Source of the DNA: DATBGO01 sp050011895
GTDB lineage: Bacteria; Actinomycetota; Actinomycetes; Streptosporangiales; Streptosporangiaceae
Assembly (NCBI GenBank): GCA_050011895.1
Contig: JBEKIF010000016.1
Span: 1 to 64,000 of the forward strand
Direction of reading: 5' to 3'
DNA: 64,000 nucleotides
The translations under genes and the position numbers were made by a program. The notes beneath the pieces were generated by a model. The model was given only the letters and a program-made list of their open reading frames with translations. It was not told the origin of the DNA and ran no database searches. Shown here in pieces: positions 55,463 to 64,000 of the stretch. Each line of letters opens with the position of its first letter. Position 1 is the stretch's first letter.

Positions 55463-56259
55463 TGAGAAGGTCCCCTCATTGGTAACTTATATATGTCAGA
55501 CCCTCCAAGAGTCAGAAACTACACCACGATCCATCTCGGGGTATGACATTCGGATTGATTCGTGCGGCGTCCTGCACGGCGTGCTTGGTACCCGCCGCGG
55601 CGCGCAGGGCGCCGAGCCGCTCGCGCCGCGCTGACCACCGCCAGCCGTCGCGGGTGGGAACGCGCGCGGCCGGCCGCCGTTCGCGGCGCGGCGGCACTGG
55701 CGTGGCGGGAGCAGCCTGGTAGCGGTGATCCGGGCGGCGTGTTCCTGCCGGGACAGGTCCGGGGCCCGCGACCGGAAGATCAGCCCTGTAGACCGGTCCG
55801 CTGGAAGACATGGCCCGGCGCGTCGCCGGGCCGGGCAGGCGGGGCGGGGCGGGGCGTGCTGCCCGCAGCGGCCGCGGTCTGGCCGCAGTGATGGAGAGCC
55901 GAAGCTGTCCGCCGCAGCCGTGCCCGCCATCGCGCGGCGGCAGCCGGGCCGGCTGCCGCCAAACGGGCGCACCGGACACGCCGGGTACGACCGGGCCCAG
56001 GAATGGCCTAGGAACCACTTGCTGGGAGCCCCACGGATCCCTTTAACCACTGGCATCTCGCCGGTCGTGTCACGCCACGCCAGCCCGCGCAGTACCGGTT
56101 GTCACTCACCAATACCAGGCTTCTTCAGTCGCAGCCACCACGCGAATATGCTCTTCGATAAGCAATGCAGGCGGCAAGCGCGGCAGCATCGTGAAACTTG
56201 CAAAAAAAATTGCGCTAAATGCGAACCCGGAGCGTGATCATTTCCCCGTTCCCGCTATA
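55463..56259. other. Long intergenic region before the SARP regulator; no gene seen
   Basis: About 800 bp. The left two-thirds are GC-rich with no coding-like frame on either strand. From 56180 onward the DNA is clearly more A+T-rich, including an eight-A run near 56200, consistent with promoter DNA or acquired DNA. Confidence 0.4.
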
Positions 56260-56282
56260 TTCTCACTGGATTCGAGTGAGAA
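56260..56282. promoter_or_regulatory. Putative operator: 8-bp inverted repeat over a promoter-like box
   Basis: TTCTCACT (56260-56267) and AGTGAGAA (56275-56282) form a perfect 8-bp inverted repeat with a 7-nt spacer. TATATT, a -10-like hexamer, ends at 56260. The site lies 103 bp before the SARP-type regulator start, so it is a good candidate binding site for autoregulation or another regulator. Confidence 0.5.
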
Positions 56283-56384
56283 CCACGTGTAAACGGGTAT
56301 TTAAAGCTGCGGAAAGTGTCCGTACATCCCTTCCGCTTAGCAGCTGCCAGCTTGTCCGCAGGTGGTCGAAGATACAGGGCGATC

Positions 56385-59300
56385 ATGGAATTTCGGGTGC
56401 TCGGTCCGATTGAGCTTTGGTCGGCTGGGCAGCAATGTGATCTTGGGCCGGCCAGGGCGCGATGTGTCCTGGCGATCCTCCTGCTGACGCCGCGCACAAT
56501 AGTGCCGGCCGAGACTCTCATCGACAGGATGTGGGATACCCGGCCGCCGCCAAAGGCCCGGGAGAGTCTCTCGGTCTACATCGCCAGGCTTCGCGCGTCC
56601 CTCCGGCAGGCCCTTGGCGATAGCGTCCGGCTGGCGGGGCGCGCAAGGGGCTATGTGCTCGACGTCGACCCTGAGGCGGTCGACTTGCATCGGTTCCGCC
56701 GATTGCGCCGGCAGGCGGATGCGCTGACCGCGAGCGGCGACCACGATCATGCGGCCGTGCTGCTGCGCGAGGCGGACCGGCTCTGGCGCGGCCAGGCGCT
56801 GGCCGGGATCCGTGGTGACTGGGTCGCGCGGATGCGTGACAGCCTCGAAGAGGAGCGCCGGGCGGCCATCCTTGAGCGCGTCGAGTGTGAGCTGGAGCTC
56901 GGCCGGCATGCCGACCTGGTAGGAGAGCTTCGCCAGCTGCTGGCTCAGTACCCGCTGGATGAGACCTTCATCGCCCATCAGATGGCGGCCCTTTACTGGA
57001 GCGGCAGGCCGGGTGACGCACTCAGCCTCTACCGGGAGACCCGCAGCCGCCTCATCGATGAGCAGGGCGCGGAGCCGGGGGCACTACTGTCCGAACTCCA
57101 GCAGCGCATCCTGCGCCGTGACCCCCGGCTTGCCGTGAGGCTCGCCGACCGGCGTCTTGGCCGGGTGCCGCCGCCAGACACGCTTCCGCCCGAGGCAGTG
57201 GAGTTCGTGGGCCGCAGCGAGGAACTCGGGCTGCTCACCGAGGAGCAGGGCGACGCCCCCCGGATCAGCGTGATCGAGGGCATGCCCGGCGTGGGAAAGA
57301 CCGCGCTCGCCGTCCACGCTGCCCGTAATGTCTCCGGGCAGTACCCGGACGGGATGTTCTACCTCAACTTTCATACCCACGACCCCGGGCGCCCTTCGCT
57401 CGACGCGGCCGAGGCGCTGCACCGCCTGCTCGGGATGCTGACCGAGCCGGCTATGCAGATACCTGACTCTGTCGGCGAGCGCGCCGCGCTGTGGCGGGCC
57501 CAGCTGAGCCGGCGTCGCTGCGTCGTGATTCTCGACGATGCTGCCAGGCATGACCAGATCCGCCCGCTCCTGCCGGTCGCAGGCCGGTGCCTGGTCTTGA
57601 TCACCACCCGGCGCAGGCTTCCCGACCTTGCCGGCGCCCGCGCGCTGACCCTCGACGTGCTGTCCATCGACGACGCGACCACGCTGTTCCGGCGGATCGC
57701 GGGGCAACGCAGGGCCCACGACGAGGGCGAGGTCGCTACGGCCGTGCGGCTGTGCGGGCGCTTGCCGCTCGCGATCCAGCTCACCGCCGGCAGGCTCGCG
57801 CAAGACTGCCCGCCCAGGCTCACCGACCTGGTCGAGGAACTGTCGCAGTCTCCCGCTCGGCTGGGCGGCACAAACGCAGCAAGCCCGGAAGTGATGTCCG
57901 CCTTCGACCTGTCCTACCGCGCGCTGGAACCTGACCACCAGCGGTTCTTCCGGCGGCTGGGCGTGAGCCCTTGCGCCTATGTCAGCCTGCAGACCGCGGC
58001 AGCCCTGGGCGGCGGCACCCTCGCCGAAGCAGAGAAGGCCCTCGCCGCCCTGCTGGATTATCATCTGCTGGCTCGAGCCCCAGCCGGTCAGTTCCGTTTC
58101 CATAACCTTGTCCGCGGGTATGCGGCCGTACCCGCCGCGCGTGATGACCCCGAACCTGAGCAGCGACAGGCAGTCGGCAGGCTCCTCGACTACTACCTGC
58201 ACACAGCCGATAAGGCTGACCGGGTACTGCATCCGTTCCGGCGCCGGATGCCCGTGTCGGTCACCCATCCACCAGCCGCGAGCCCGGCATTAGGCACCCA
58301 GGAAGACGCGGCAGCCTGGCTGGAAACGGAGTGGCGCAACATCCTGGAGGCCGCGCAATACGCGGGCAGGCACGAATGGAAGCGGAAGTGCGCCGATCTC
58401 ACCCACGTGCTGGCCGGCTTCGTGGAGATCAGGGCGTACTGGGACGAGGCGATCGCGGCCCATACGCTCGCCCTGCAGGCCTGCCGTGACCTCGATGATC
58501 CGGCCCGGATCGCGCAGGCGTCACTGGAGCTCAGCGTGGTGAGCCGGCAGACGGGCCGGCACGAGGCGACGCTTCCCCTGGCTGAGGACGCCGCAGAGAT
58601 CTACCGGTCGCTGGCCGACCAGCGAGGCGAGGCCGAAGCCCTCGACCAGATAGGCATAGCCCAGCAGCGCGCGGCCCGGTCCCGTGAGGCCCTCGCCTAT
58701 TTCCACGAAGCAAGGATTCTGTACCGCGACGCCGCGGATCAGCGCGGCGTCGCCAATACCCTGAGTCACTCCGGGATCGCCTGCTGGCATCTTGGCCGGT
58801 ACCCTGACGCAATGGGCCATCTGCGTGCCGCGCTTCTGCTCTACCGTGACGTCGGCGACAGGCGCGGCGAGGCGAAAACCCTCAACAATCTAGGAAGGAT
58901 GCAACTGTATTGCGGCTACCATAGAGACGCGCTCGAAGGCTACCAGAAGTCATTGGAAATATTTAGCGAGATAGGCGGAGAGCAGAATCAGGCGATTCTC
59001 TATCATAATATAGGAAACGTCTACCATTACAAGGGCAATTACGAAGACGGGCTTGCTGCTTTCCGGCGGGCGCTCGCCATATACCGCAACATCGGCGATC
59101 TCCCTGATGAAGCCGACGTGCTCAATGACATCGGCGCCATTTATCAAAGCGCGGAGTGTTATGACGAGGCGCTGATTCATCACCAGAAGGCTAGATTGAT
59201 CGCCGAGGAGATCGGAACCCTATCCCAGCAGGTGATCGCGCTTCGCGGGATAGCCGACGTTCGTCGCGGATCCGGTCGGCACGGCGAGGCATTTGATCAT

Positions 59301-59528
59301 TATCACACCGCTCTCCGGCTGGCCAAGGAGATCGGTGACCCGTACGAGGAAGCCAAGATCCTCGAAGGAATCGCGGAAACGACGCTCAGCACGCAGCGGC
59401 CCGACGCGGCGCGAATCGTATTCAGGCAGGCGCTGGACATCTTCGAACGGCTCGGCGTACCAGAGGCGGAGTCGGCCCGGATACGCATAGAGACCATGCA
59501 CCCAGCCTTCGGCCGGCGCACCTCGTAG
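56385..59528 (+). CDS. AfsR/SARP-family regulator: DNA-binding + BTAD + NB-ARC + TPR
   Basis: 1047 residues from ATG at 56385. Residues 1-95: OmpR-type winged helix (FRVLGPIELWSAGQQCDLG, VPAETLIDRMW). About 100-250: bacterial transcriptional activation domain. NB-ARC-type ATPase with Walker A GMPGVGKTALAVHAA, Walker B VVILDDA, and RLPLAIQLTAG. C-terminal third: six or more TPR units (for example LSHSGIACWHLGRYPDAMGHL). AfsR-like proteins activate antibiotic clusters, with ATP binding and TPR contacts setting activity. The last kilobase has lower GC than its neighbours. It probably controls the downstream MFS/P450 operon. Confidence 0.92.
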   Translation: MEFRVLGPIELWSAGQQCDLGPARARCVLAILLLTPRTIVPAETLIDRMWDTRPPPKARESLSVYIARLRASLRQALGDSVRLAGRARGYVLDVDPEAVDLHRFRRLRRQADALTASGDHDHAAVLLREADRLWRGQALAGIRGDWVARMRDSLEEERRAAILERVECELELGRHADLVGELRQLLAQYPLDETFIAHQMAALYWSGRPGDALSLYRETRSRLIDEQGAEPGALLSELQQRILRRDPRLAVRLADRRLGRVPPPDTLPPEAVEFVGRSEELGLLTEEQGDAPRISVIEGMPGVGKTALAVHAARNVSGQYPDGMFYLNFHTHDPGRPSLDAAEALHRLLGMLTEPAMQIPDSVGERAALWRAQLSRRRCVVILDDAARHDQIRPLLPVAGRCLVLITTRRRLPDLAGARALTLDVLSIDDATTLFRRIAGQRRAHDEGEVATAVRLCGRLPLAIQLTAGRLAQDCPPRLTDLVEELSQSPARLGGTNAASPEVMSAFDLSYRALEPDHQRFFRRLGVSPCAYVSLQTAAALGGGTLAEAEKALAALLDYHLLARAPAGQFRFHNLVRGYAAVPAARDDPEPEQRQAVGRLLDYYLHTADKADRVLHPFRRRMPVSVTHPPAASPALGTQEDAAAWLETEWRNILEAAQYAGRHEWKRKCADLTHVLAGFVEIRAYWDEAIAAHTLALQACRDLDDPARIAQASLELSVVSRQTGRHEATLPLAEDAAEIYRSLADQRGEAEALDQIGIAQQRAARSREALAYFHEARILYRDAADQRGVANTLSHSGIACWHLGRYPDAMGHLRAALLLYRDVGDRRGEAKTLNNLGRMQLYCGYHRDALEGYQKSLEIFSEIGGEQNQAILYHNIGNVYHYKGNYEDGLAAFRRALAIYRNIGDLPDEADVLNDIGAIYQSAECYDEALIHHQKARLIAEEIGTLSQQVIALRGIADVRRGSGRHGEAFDHYHTALRLAKEIGDPYEEAKILEGIAETTLSTQRPDAARIVFRQALDIFERLGVPEAESARIRIETMHPAFGRRTS

Positions 59529-59985
59529 TCCGCGGGCAGCCGCTGGCCTGCGGGTAGCGATCGGCGGCGTCCGCGATCTGGTGCTGGCAGCGGAGCTGGT
59601 GAATGGCGCCCGGCCTCGCGCCTACGTCAGCACGTTCGGGCCGGCGGCCATCCGCTGCCCCCGCCCCCGGCGCATCCGTTCACGGCTCTCGCCCATGAAC
59701 GAGGAAACCAGATTCCGGCTCAGATCAGCGCCGCTCCCCGGACCTGATGCTGACGTCCTGAGCCCGGCCCATGCCGTCCCCAGGTGGTCCCGGCCCGGGT
59801 CCTGATTATCGCCCTGAATCCGGCTGGCCGCCGGCCCCGAGCGCACCCGGCTAGCGGGGACGTTGGGTTGCAAGGTAGGCGTCAAGGCGACTGCAACACA
59901 ACCGTCCGGGCTGCCAGCGCACGCTTGAACCGCAGGTCCCGGCAGCTGAAGTCGCTGGCTGCCGGTTACCGAAGGAGCGCCTTTC
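59529..59985. other. Intergenic region; promoter side of the 52-residue ORF/MFS operon
   Basis: No credible gene. The ribosome site GAAGGAG at 59971-59977 belongs to the 52-residue frame. Confidence 0.4.
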
Positions 59986-60144
59986 ATGCGGGAACGGGTG
60001 CCCGGGCCATTCGGCCTGGACGCGGTGAAGGGACAGGCGGTCCGGTGTCAGCGGACTGTCCTGGTGGTGGTGCACAGCCCGGTGCCGACGCCATGCGGGC
60101 CTGTCGGCTGCCGGGAACTGCGGCGGTGTAGGAGCGCGCCATGA
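59986..60144 (+). CDS. 52-residue ORF translationally coupled to the MFS transporter
   Basis: ATG at 59986 has a strong site (GAAGGAG, 8 nt spacing) and the frame ends with TGA overlapping the MFS ATG (ATGA at 60141-60144). The peptide contains RCQRTVLVVVHSPVP, resembling the beginning of large actinobacterial proteins that open with RTVLVVVHS, then diverges to a Cys/Arg-rich tail. It may be a truncated remnant that still serves as a coupling leader, or a true small peptide. Confidence 0.5.
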   Translation: MRERVPGPFGLDAVKGQAVRCQRTVLVVVHSPVPTPCGPVGCRELRRCRSAP

Positions 60145-61316
60145 CAAGCACGCTGGCAGCCCGACCTATCAGAACACGACTACGGCCCCTGTATGCGACC
60201 GGATTCATTCATGGCTTTGCGCTATGGTATTCGATCGAGAAGCTCTTCATGCGCTCCATAGGCTTGAATGATTACCTTATCACTATCGCTACGCTCGTGT
60301 ACATCACGGTCATGATGATAGCTAACATTCCGCTCGGAATTCTCGCTGACCGGTGGAGCCGTAAGGGAGTGCTCTACCTCGCCACCTGCGCGCTCATCGC
60401 CAGCTCCCTGATATGCGGGCTCAGCCATGGTCTCGCGATGTACGCCGCCGGGATTTCGGTCTGGGGCCTTTTCTATGCGGCGTACGCCGGGACCTACGAC
60501 TCGGTGGTCTACGACGTGGTCCTGGAAGAAACGGGCTCGGCTGACAGCTTCGAGCGCTTTTACGGCCGGGTGCAGATGTTCGACTCCGCGGCATTTATCA
60601 CGGGCGCACTGCTCAGCGCGGCCGTTGCGCGATTCGGCAGCCTTCGGCTCGAATACTTCCTGACGATCCCCTTTACGTGCTGCGCGTTCTTCACCTTGCA
60701 CCGGTTCCAAGAGCCCAGCCTGCACCGCAAGGCGACTGAAGCGCGCTTGTCGGCTCACCTCGGCCGGATACTCCGCTGCGCAACTAAGGCCAACGTCGCC
60801 TGGATCGTCGTCGCCTTAGTCGCCAATGCCCTGGCCATGCGGCTGCTGTTTGAGTTCTGCCAGCTCTGGTATCTCGGCCTGGCCCTGCCCGCGGTCTGGT
60901 ACGGCCCGAGTTTCGCGCTCCTGTATTCCGGTGCCTGGAGCGGTGGCGCCCTCGCCGACAGGCTGCGGGACGGGCGCACGGTAGCGGTGGCCGGATTCGG
61001 CACGCTCGCGACGGCCGGCGGCCTGTTCGTCCAGTCCCCGGTCGTGGTGATCGGCGCCCAGGTGGCCGCGATCATCGGGATCACGGTCCTCAACATCGCC
61101 TTGACCCGCTACCTGCATGACGCGATGCCGTCGAATATCAGGGCCGGCGCCTCATCGGTGGTCAGCACCATCGGGTACGGCGCTTTCGTTCCTACCGCTC
61201 TCGGTTTCGGTCTCCTCAGCCGTGCTCATGGCATCTTCCAGGCCTCTGTCTTCGTCGCCGGCGCCCTCGCCGTCATGGCCCTGGCGCTCAGCGTGATCGT
61301 GGTGAGGCGGCGATGA
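60141..61316 (+). CDS. Major facilitator superfamily transporter
   Basis: 391 residues with about 11-12 membrane helices. The loop between helices 2 and 3 has the MFS signature form GILADRWSRKGVLYLATCALI, and helix 4 region GLFYAAYAGTYDSVVYDVVLEETG is typical of multidrug-efflux-like members. The first 70 residues are less GC-rich than surrounding genes. It is coupled to the upstream 52-residue ORF and overlaps the P450 start (ATGA), so the three form one operon. Likely role: export or self-resistance for the small molecule made with the P450. Confidence 0.88.
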   Translation: MTSTLAARPIRTRLRPLYATGFIHGFALWYSIEKLFMRSIGLNDYLITIATLVYITVMMIANIPLGILADRWSRKGVLYLATCALIASSLICGLSHGLAMYAAGISVWGLFYAAYAGTYDSVVYDVVLEETGSADSFERFYGRVQMFDSAAFITGALLSAAVARFGSLRLEYFLTIPFTCCAFFTLHRFQEPSLHRKATEARLSAHLGRILRCATKANVAWIVVALVANALAMRLLFEFCQLWYLGLALPAVWYGPSFALLYSGAWSGGALADRLRDGRTVAVAGFGTLATAGGLFVQSPVVVIGAQVAAIIGITVLNIALTRYLHDAMPSNIRAGASSVVSTIGYGAFVPTALGFGLLSRAHGIFQASVFVAGALAVMALALSVIVVRRR

Positions 61317-62455
61317 TGCTCTCTCACCAGATCGGGCCAGGCGGCACGCCAGCGCCGTGCTTCGACTACCACGACGACGCGGTATGCCCGGTATTCACCG
61401 TCAATGGCAACGACATCATCCTGCTGCGAAGCTGGCGCTCGGTCCTGGAGGGGTTCCGTAATCCATACCTGCGCGATCTGGGCATCATCGACCCGGACTG
61501 CGCGATCGCGGGCATAACCCGGGAGCGCCCGGGCGGGCTGCTGCGTCGAAGCGGGCCCGCCAGCAGCGTCAGGACCGCGCTCAACCCGCTGTTCGCGCCG
61601 CCTGCCATCGAGCGCTGGCGCGGGAGTATCCAGCTACTGGCCAGCACGCGCGCCAGGGCGCTGCCCGGCAGGGCCGACCTGGCTCGCGATTTCTGCGCGC
61701 CGCTGGCCGGGGATCTCGCCTGCCTGACGGCCGGGATGAGGCCGGATGAATGGCAGCGCCTGAACAGTCTCGGCGCCCGCGCAAATGCCCTGGTGGTCAG
61801 CGGTCACGATGATATCGACCAGGCGCGCGCCGAACTGCACGAGTTCTGCGGTCCCCTCGTCGAGCGGAGCCGGAAGCAGTCAACTCTCATGTCGGGGGTG
61901 GCGCACGTCATGGACGACTGCGGAATACCGCCCGGCGAGGTTATCGATGCTTGCACAACCATATACGGCGGCTTTCCGAGCGTGCTGCCCACGCTGAGCG
62001 TGATCGCATTCGAGACCGTCAGCCGCCCCGCGGTCATGGAGAGGTGCCGACATGACCCCGGCCTGTTAGACCAGGTTATCTGGGAACATCTCAGGCGGAA
62101 TGCTCATTTCACGTTCGGGCTGCCCGGCACGTGCCTGCGCGAGACTCAGGTAGGGCAGCTGCTCATTCCGGAGGGCGCGAACGTGCTGCCGGTCATCCGG
62201 GCCGCGCACCGCGACCCTTCCCGCGACCATGAACCCGGCGCTTTCGATATCAACCGGGCCCACCGCGCCATCCTCGCCTTCGGCGCCGGGGTTCATGTGT
62301 GCCCTGGAAAGGCGCTCACGCTCATGTTTCTGGGCGAAGCCATGCGGGCGCTCATCGATTTGCCGCATTTAAGCCTGGCCCCGGGAACCGTCTGCTGGCA
62401 GCCAGGGCTCATGCCCGTGCCAGGTGAGATCCCGGTGCTGACCCGGAGGGAATGA
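61313..62455 (+). CDS. Cytochrome P450
   Basis: 380 residues, short for bacterial P450s (about 400). The heme loop FGAGVHVCPGKAL matches FGxGxHxCxG with the thiolate Cys, and the ExxR motif is EHLRR. In the I helix, where most have (A/G)GxxT, it reads TTIYGGFPSVLPTL, lacking the usual Thr. That suggests atypical oxygen activation or substrate-assisted chemistry. The start overlaps the MFS stop and its stop overlaps or abuts the next gene. Substrate unknown, probably a specialised metabolite. Confidence 0.88.
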   Translation: MMLSHQIGPGGTPAPCFDYHDDAVCPVFTVNGNDIILLRSWRSVLEGFRNPYLRDLGIIDPDCAIAGITRERPGGLLRRSGPASSVRTALNPLFAPPAIERWRGSIQLLASTRARALPGRADLARDFCAPLAGDLACLTAGMRPDEWQRLNSLGARANALVVSGHDDIDQARAELHEFCGPLVERSRKQSTLMSGVAHVMDDCGIPPGEVIDACTTIYGGFPSVLPTLSVIAFETVSRPAVMERCRHDPGLLDQVIWEHLRRNAHFTFGLPGTCLRETQVGQLLIPEGANVLPVIRAAHRDPSRDHEPGAFDINRAHRAILAFGAGVHVCPGKALTLMFLGEAMRALIDLPHLSLAPGTVCWQPGLMPVPGEIPVLTRRE

Positions 62456-62457
62456 CC

Positions 62458-62691
62458 ATGTATCCAACCGAAAGCAACGATCGCGCCGCCAAGGTAGCAT
62501 TCGAGTACGCGACGCCAGGCGCGAGCTGGGATCAACTGGCATACGAGGAGCAGAATCGCTGGCGCAATATCGCATTCGCCGCCAGGGTCGCCGCTGGTGA
62601 TGTCAGGGCACCGGACATGACCGCCAGGCAACGCACTGGGGATCTGGGCCCTGATAACCGTTCAGGCCGCCTGCGGGCCAAGCGCACATAG
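62458..62691 (+). CDS. 77-residue protein of unknown function, last gene of the MFS-P450 operon
   Basis: ATG at 62458 is 7 nt after GGAGGG; another ATG at 62452 overlaps the P450 stop. The sequence MYPTESNDRAAKVAFEYATPGASWDQLAYEEQNRWRNIAFAA is soluble and helical, followed by a basic, disordered-looking tail (RQRTGDLGPDNRSGRLRAKR). No family was recognised. Position suggests a partner of the P450, such as an adaptor, or a precursor peptide, though there is no leader/core boundary that clearly supports a RiPP. Confidence 0.6.
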   Translation: MYPTESNDRAAKVAFEYATPGASWDQLAYEEQNRWRNIAFAARVAAGDVRAPDMTARQRTGDLGPDNRSGRLRAKRT

Positions 62692-62840
62692 GTATCAGCA
62701 TGACGCGGGCCATTGGCGCCGCACCCGGCCACGTTCTGCCCTGCGGGCGACGCCGGCCCGGCTGCGCCGGGCGCGCTTTACGGGAGCCCGCCTCACGCGA
62801 GCCGTAGGCTGACTGACCTGCGGTAACAACCCCGATGCAG

Positions 62841-62872
62841 CTACCGGCGGCGGTGCTCGCGGCCGCCGGTAG
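62841..62872. terminator. Hairpin terminator candidate after the MFS-P450 operon
   Basis: CTACCGGCGGC (62841-62851) pairs with GCCGCCGGTAG (62862-62872), an 11-bp stem with a 10-nt loop, 150 bp after the last stop. No U-tract. Confidence 0.5.
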
Positions 62873-63077
62873 GTGAATGTTTATGGTACATAGCGGAAAC
62901 TCGCGCAGATTTCATGCTGATGTCATGGTATGCAATACGCGGGCCCGGGGCTCATAGGTATACTAGGGGCCGCTCGGACGTGTTTACAAATATGTGACGT
63001 TTCCGAAATCCATTGGTAGCAAGACGAAATAATGGTTGACCCCGGGGAGTGGAAAACGCGAGGAAGGACACTATCCG

Positions 63078-63884
63078 GTGAAGCCGACAGGGTGCGCCCC
63101 GGCACCGCGCCGTGCGCCTGCGGCTCAGCCGGGCGGCCAGCCGCTGGCCGGGGAGTTTCTGCTGAAGGACGGCACGCCTGCGCTGATCTGGCCGCTGCTG
63201 CCTACGGATGCCGAGATGCTGCGCGACGGGTTCCGGCGGCTGTCGAGGGAATCGCGCCAGCACCGGTTCCTCGGTGTGCTCGGCGAACTTGATGACTCGA
63301 TGATCCGGCGCCTTGTCGACAGCGTTGACGGGGTGGCGCACATTGCGCTCGTGCTTATCGTGCTGCCGCCAGAGGGCGAGGAAGGCCCGGTCGGGGTCGC
63401 CCACCTCCTGCAGTACCCCGATGATCCGGCCACTGCCGACTGCGCCGTCACCGTCGCCGACGACTGGCAAGGACGAGGCGCCGGCACCGCGCTCGTCTCG
63501 GCGTTGCTGGAGCGACGCCCGGCGGCAGTCACGCGGCTGCGCACGGCCGTCGAAGCCGATAACCGCAGATCTCTGGCACTGCTCGCCGACGTCGGGCGCG
63601 TGTCGTCGGGCCTGCCTGAACGGGGCGTCCTCGACGTCACCGTCGAGCTCGCCGCGCCTGCACGGCCTGCTCGCACGCCCACCGCCCGGCCTATCACCGC
63701 GATCCCGGCCAGCACTGTGTCGGCACCGCCGTTCCCCATACTGCCGCGCGGCTACGACCGGCCCGCCGCAGGCCAGGCCTGCCTGCACCGCGCCACGGTA
63801 CCCGCGATCCTCCGGCGCCTGGGAGGCCGCATCGCTGGCTGCGGGCGGCGGGCCCGAGTCGCTGGCCCGCGGTCTCGCCGGTAG
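63078..63884 (+). CDS. GNAT-family N-acetyltransferase (protein-acetyltransferase-like)
   Basis: 268 residues from GTG at 63078, 9 nt after GGAAGGA. A TTG 42 bp upstream is less likely. The core reads LIWPLLPTDAEMLRDGFRRLSRESRQHRFLG, then HIALVLIV, GVAHLLQYPDDPATADCAVTVADDWQGRGAGTALVSALLER (acetyl-CoA loop Q-G-R-G-A-G). This N-terminal pattern is typical of actinobacterial Pat-like GNATs. After the GNAT domain there is a 75-residue Pro/Ala/Arg-rich tail with no recognised fold. Regulatory domains (cAMP or amino-acid binding) are absent. Confidence 0.82.
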   Translation: MKPTGCAPAPRRAPAAQPGGQPLAGEFLLKDGTPALIWPLLPTDAEMLRDGFRRLSRESRQHRFLGVLGELDDSMIRRLVDSVDGVAHIALVLIVLPPEGEEGPVGVAHLLQYPDDPATADCAVTVADDWQGRGAGTALVSALLERRPAAVTRLRTAVEADNRRSLALLADVGRVSSGLPERGVLDVTVELAAPARPARTPTARPITAIPASTVSAPPFPILPRGYDRPAAGQACLHRATVPAILRRLGGRIAGCGRRARVAGPRSRR

Positions 63885-64000
63885 CTCGTTCCGCGCCAGG
63901 ACACCGGCCTGAACTGCAACCACATCGTCAAGCGGGTGACGAGAATAGAAGACGCCGCGCGGCCGAAGTCGTCGTGCTGGTATTGCGCCGACGCTCAACC
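63885..64000. other. End of window; no gene seen
   Basis: 116 bp without a supported frame on either strand. Confidence 0.35.

Noticed and set aside
58900..59300. Lower GC within the SARP gene as evidence of a separate inserted gene
   Set aside because: The TPR frame runs through without interruption. Composition may just reflect the TPR amino-acid content.
62952..63998. A 348-residue open frame on the minus strand opposite the GNAT gene
   Set aside because: Arg/Pro/Ala-rich shadow frame typical of high-GC DNA. The plus-strand GNAT has clear acetyl-CoA motifs.

Overview
The window is high-GC, gene-dense DNA from an actinomycete, probably a soil or peat Streptosporangiales/Streptomycetes-like lineage. 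The evidence is the codon bias, many GTG starts, frequent ATGA start/stop overlaps, and actinobacterial families: DUF7455, CsbD, AfsR/SARP regulator, LuxR two-component pair, second SecA, and the ATP-grasp/alpha-E/transglutaminase set. Species cannot be fixed from sequence reading alone. There are no rRNA, tRNA, CRISPR or recognisable IS genes.

Region by region: (1) 1-7.2 kb, minus strand: a cut-off MarR regulator, then DUF7455 - PII-like protein - formate dehydrogenase alpha (a selenoprotein read through TGA at 5955-5957, with a SECIS hairpin) - four-cluster ferredoxin subunit - NrfD-type membrane subunit. (2) 7.3-15.5 kb: adenosine-specific kinase, DNA photolyase, and a translationally coupled redox operon of GltD-like flavoprotein/ferredoxin, pyruvate:ferredoxin (flavodoxin) oxidoreductase and a dihydroorotate-dehydrogenase-like enzyme. 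(3) 15.7-22.7 kb: small membrane protein, GMC oxidoreductase, CsbD, a frameshifted SDR, then a CarH/LitR-type B12 photoreceptor regulator with SRPBCC and SDR genes, and a GNAT enzyme. (4) 22.8-32.1 kb: glutamine-synthetase-like enzyme plus amino-acid permease, flavodoxin, AI-2E-type transporter, a 35-residue membrane peptide, and a response regulator with two sensor kinases, one degenerate. (5) 32.2-43.5 kb: SecA2-like ATPase, cobyric acid synthase, PadR remnant, PEP carboxylase, PRC-barrel protein, HpnA-like epimerase, and a deleted Baeyer-Villiger monooxygenase pseudogene. (6) 43.5-48.8 kb: ATP-grasp / alpha-E / three transglutaminase-fold proteins. (7) 49.0-54.1 kb: sigma factor, 157-residue protein and TPR-CHAT protease, convergent with a subtilase. 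(8) 54.4-64 kb: an oxidoreductase pseudogene with a 126-bp in-place inversion, a secreted small protein, a 1047-residue SARP-NB-ARC-TPR regulator, a 52-residue ORF - MFS - cytochrome P450 - 77-residue protein operon, and a GNAT enzyme.

Likely links between genes: formate oxidation, PFOR and the GltD-like protein all handle low-potential electrons and may serve low-oxygen growth. CobQ makes the B12 skeleton that the CarH-like photoreceptor needs, and the photolyase fits a light response. The sigma/CHAT/subtilase locus looks like a proteolytic stress or defence pathway. The SARP-MFS-P450 block looks like a small specialised-metabolite locus.

The window is rich in short tandem repeats, both in frame inside genes and in gaps. 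It also has three copies of a 64-bp element with 11-12 bp inverted ends, all in intergenic DNA. Decay is visible in at least four genes: frameshifted SDR, deleted BVMO, PadR tail and inverted oxidoreductase.
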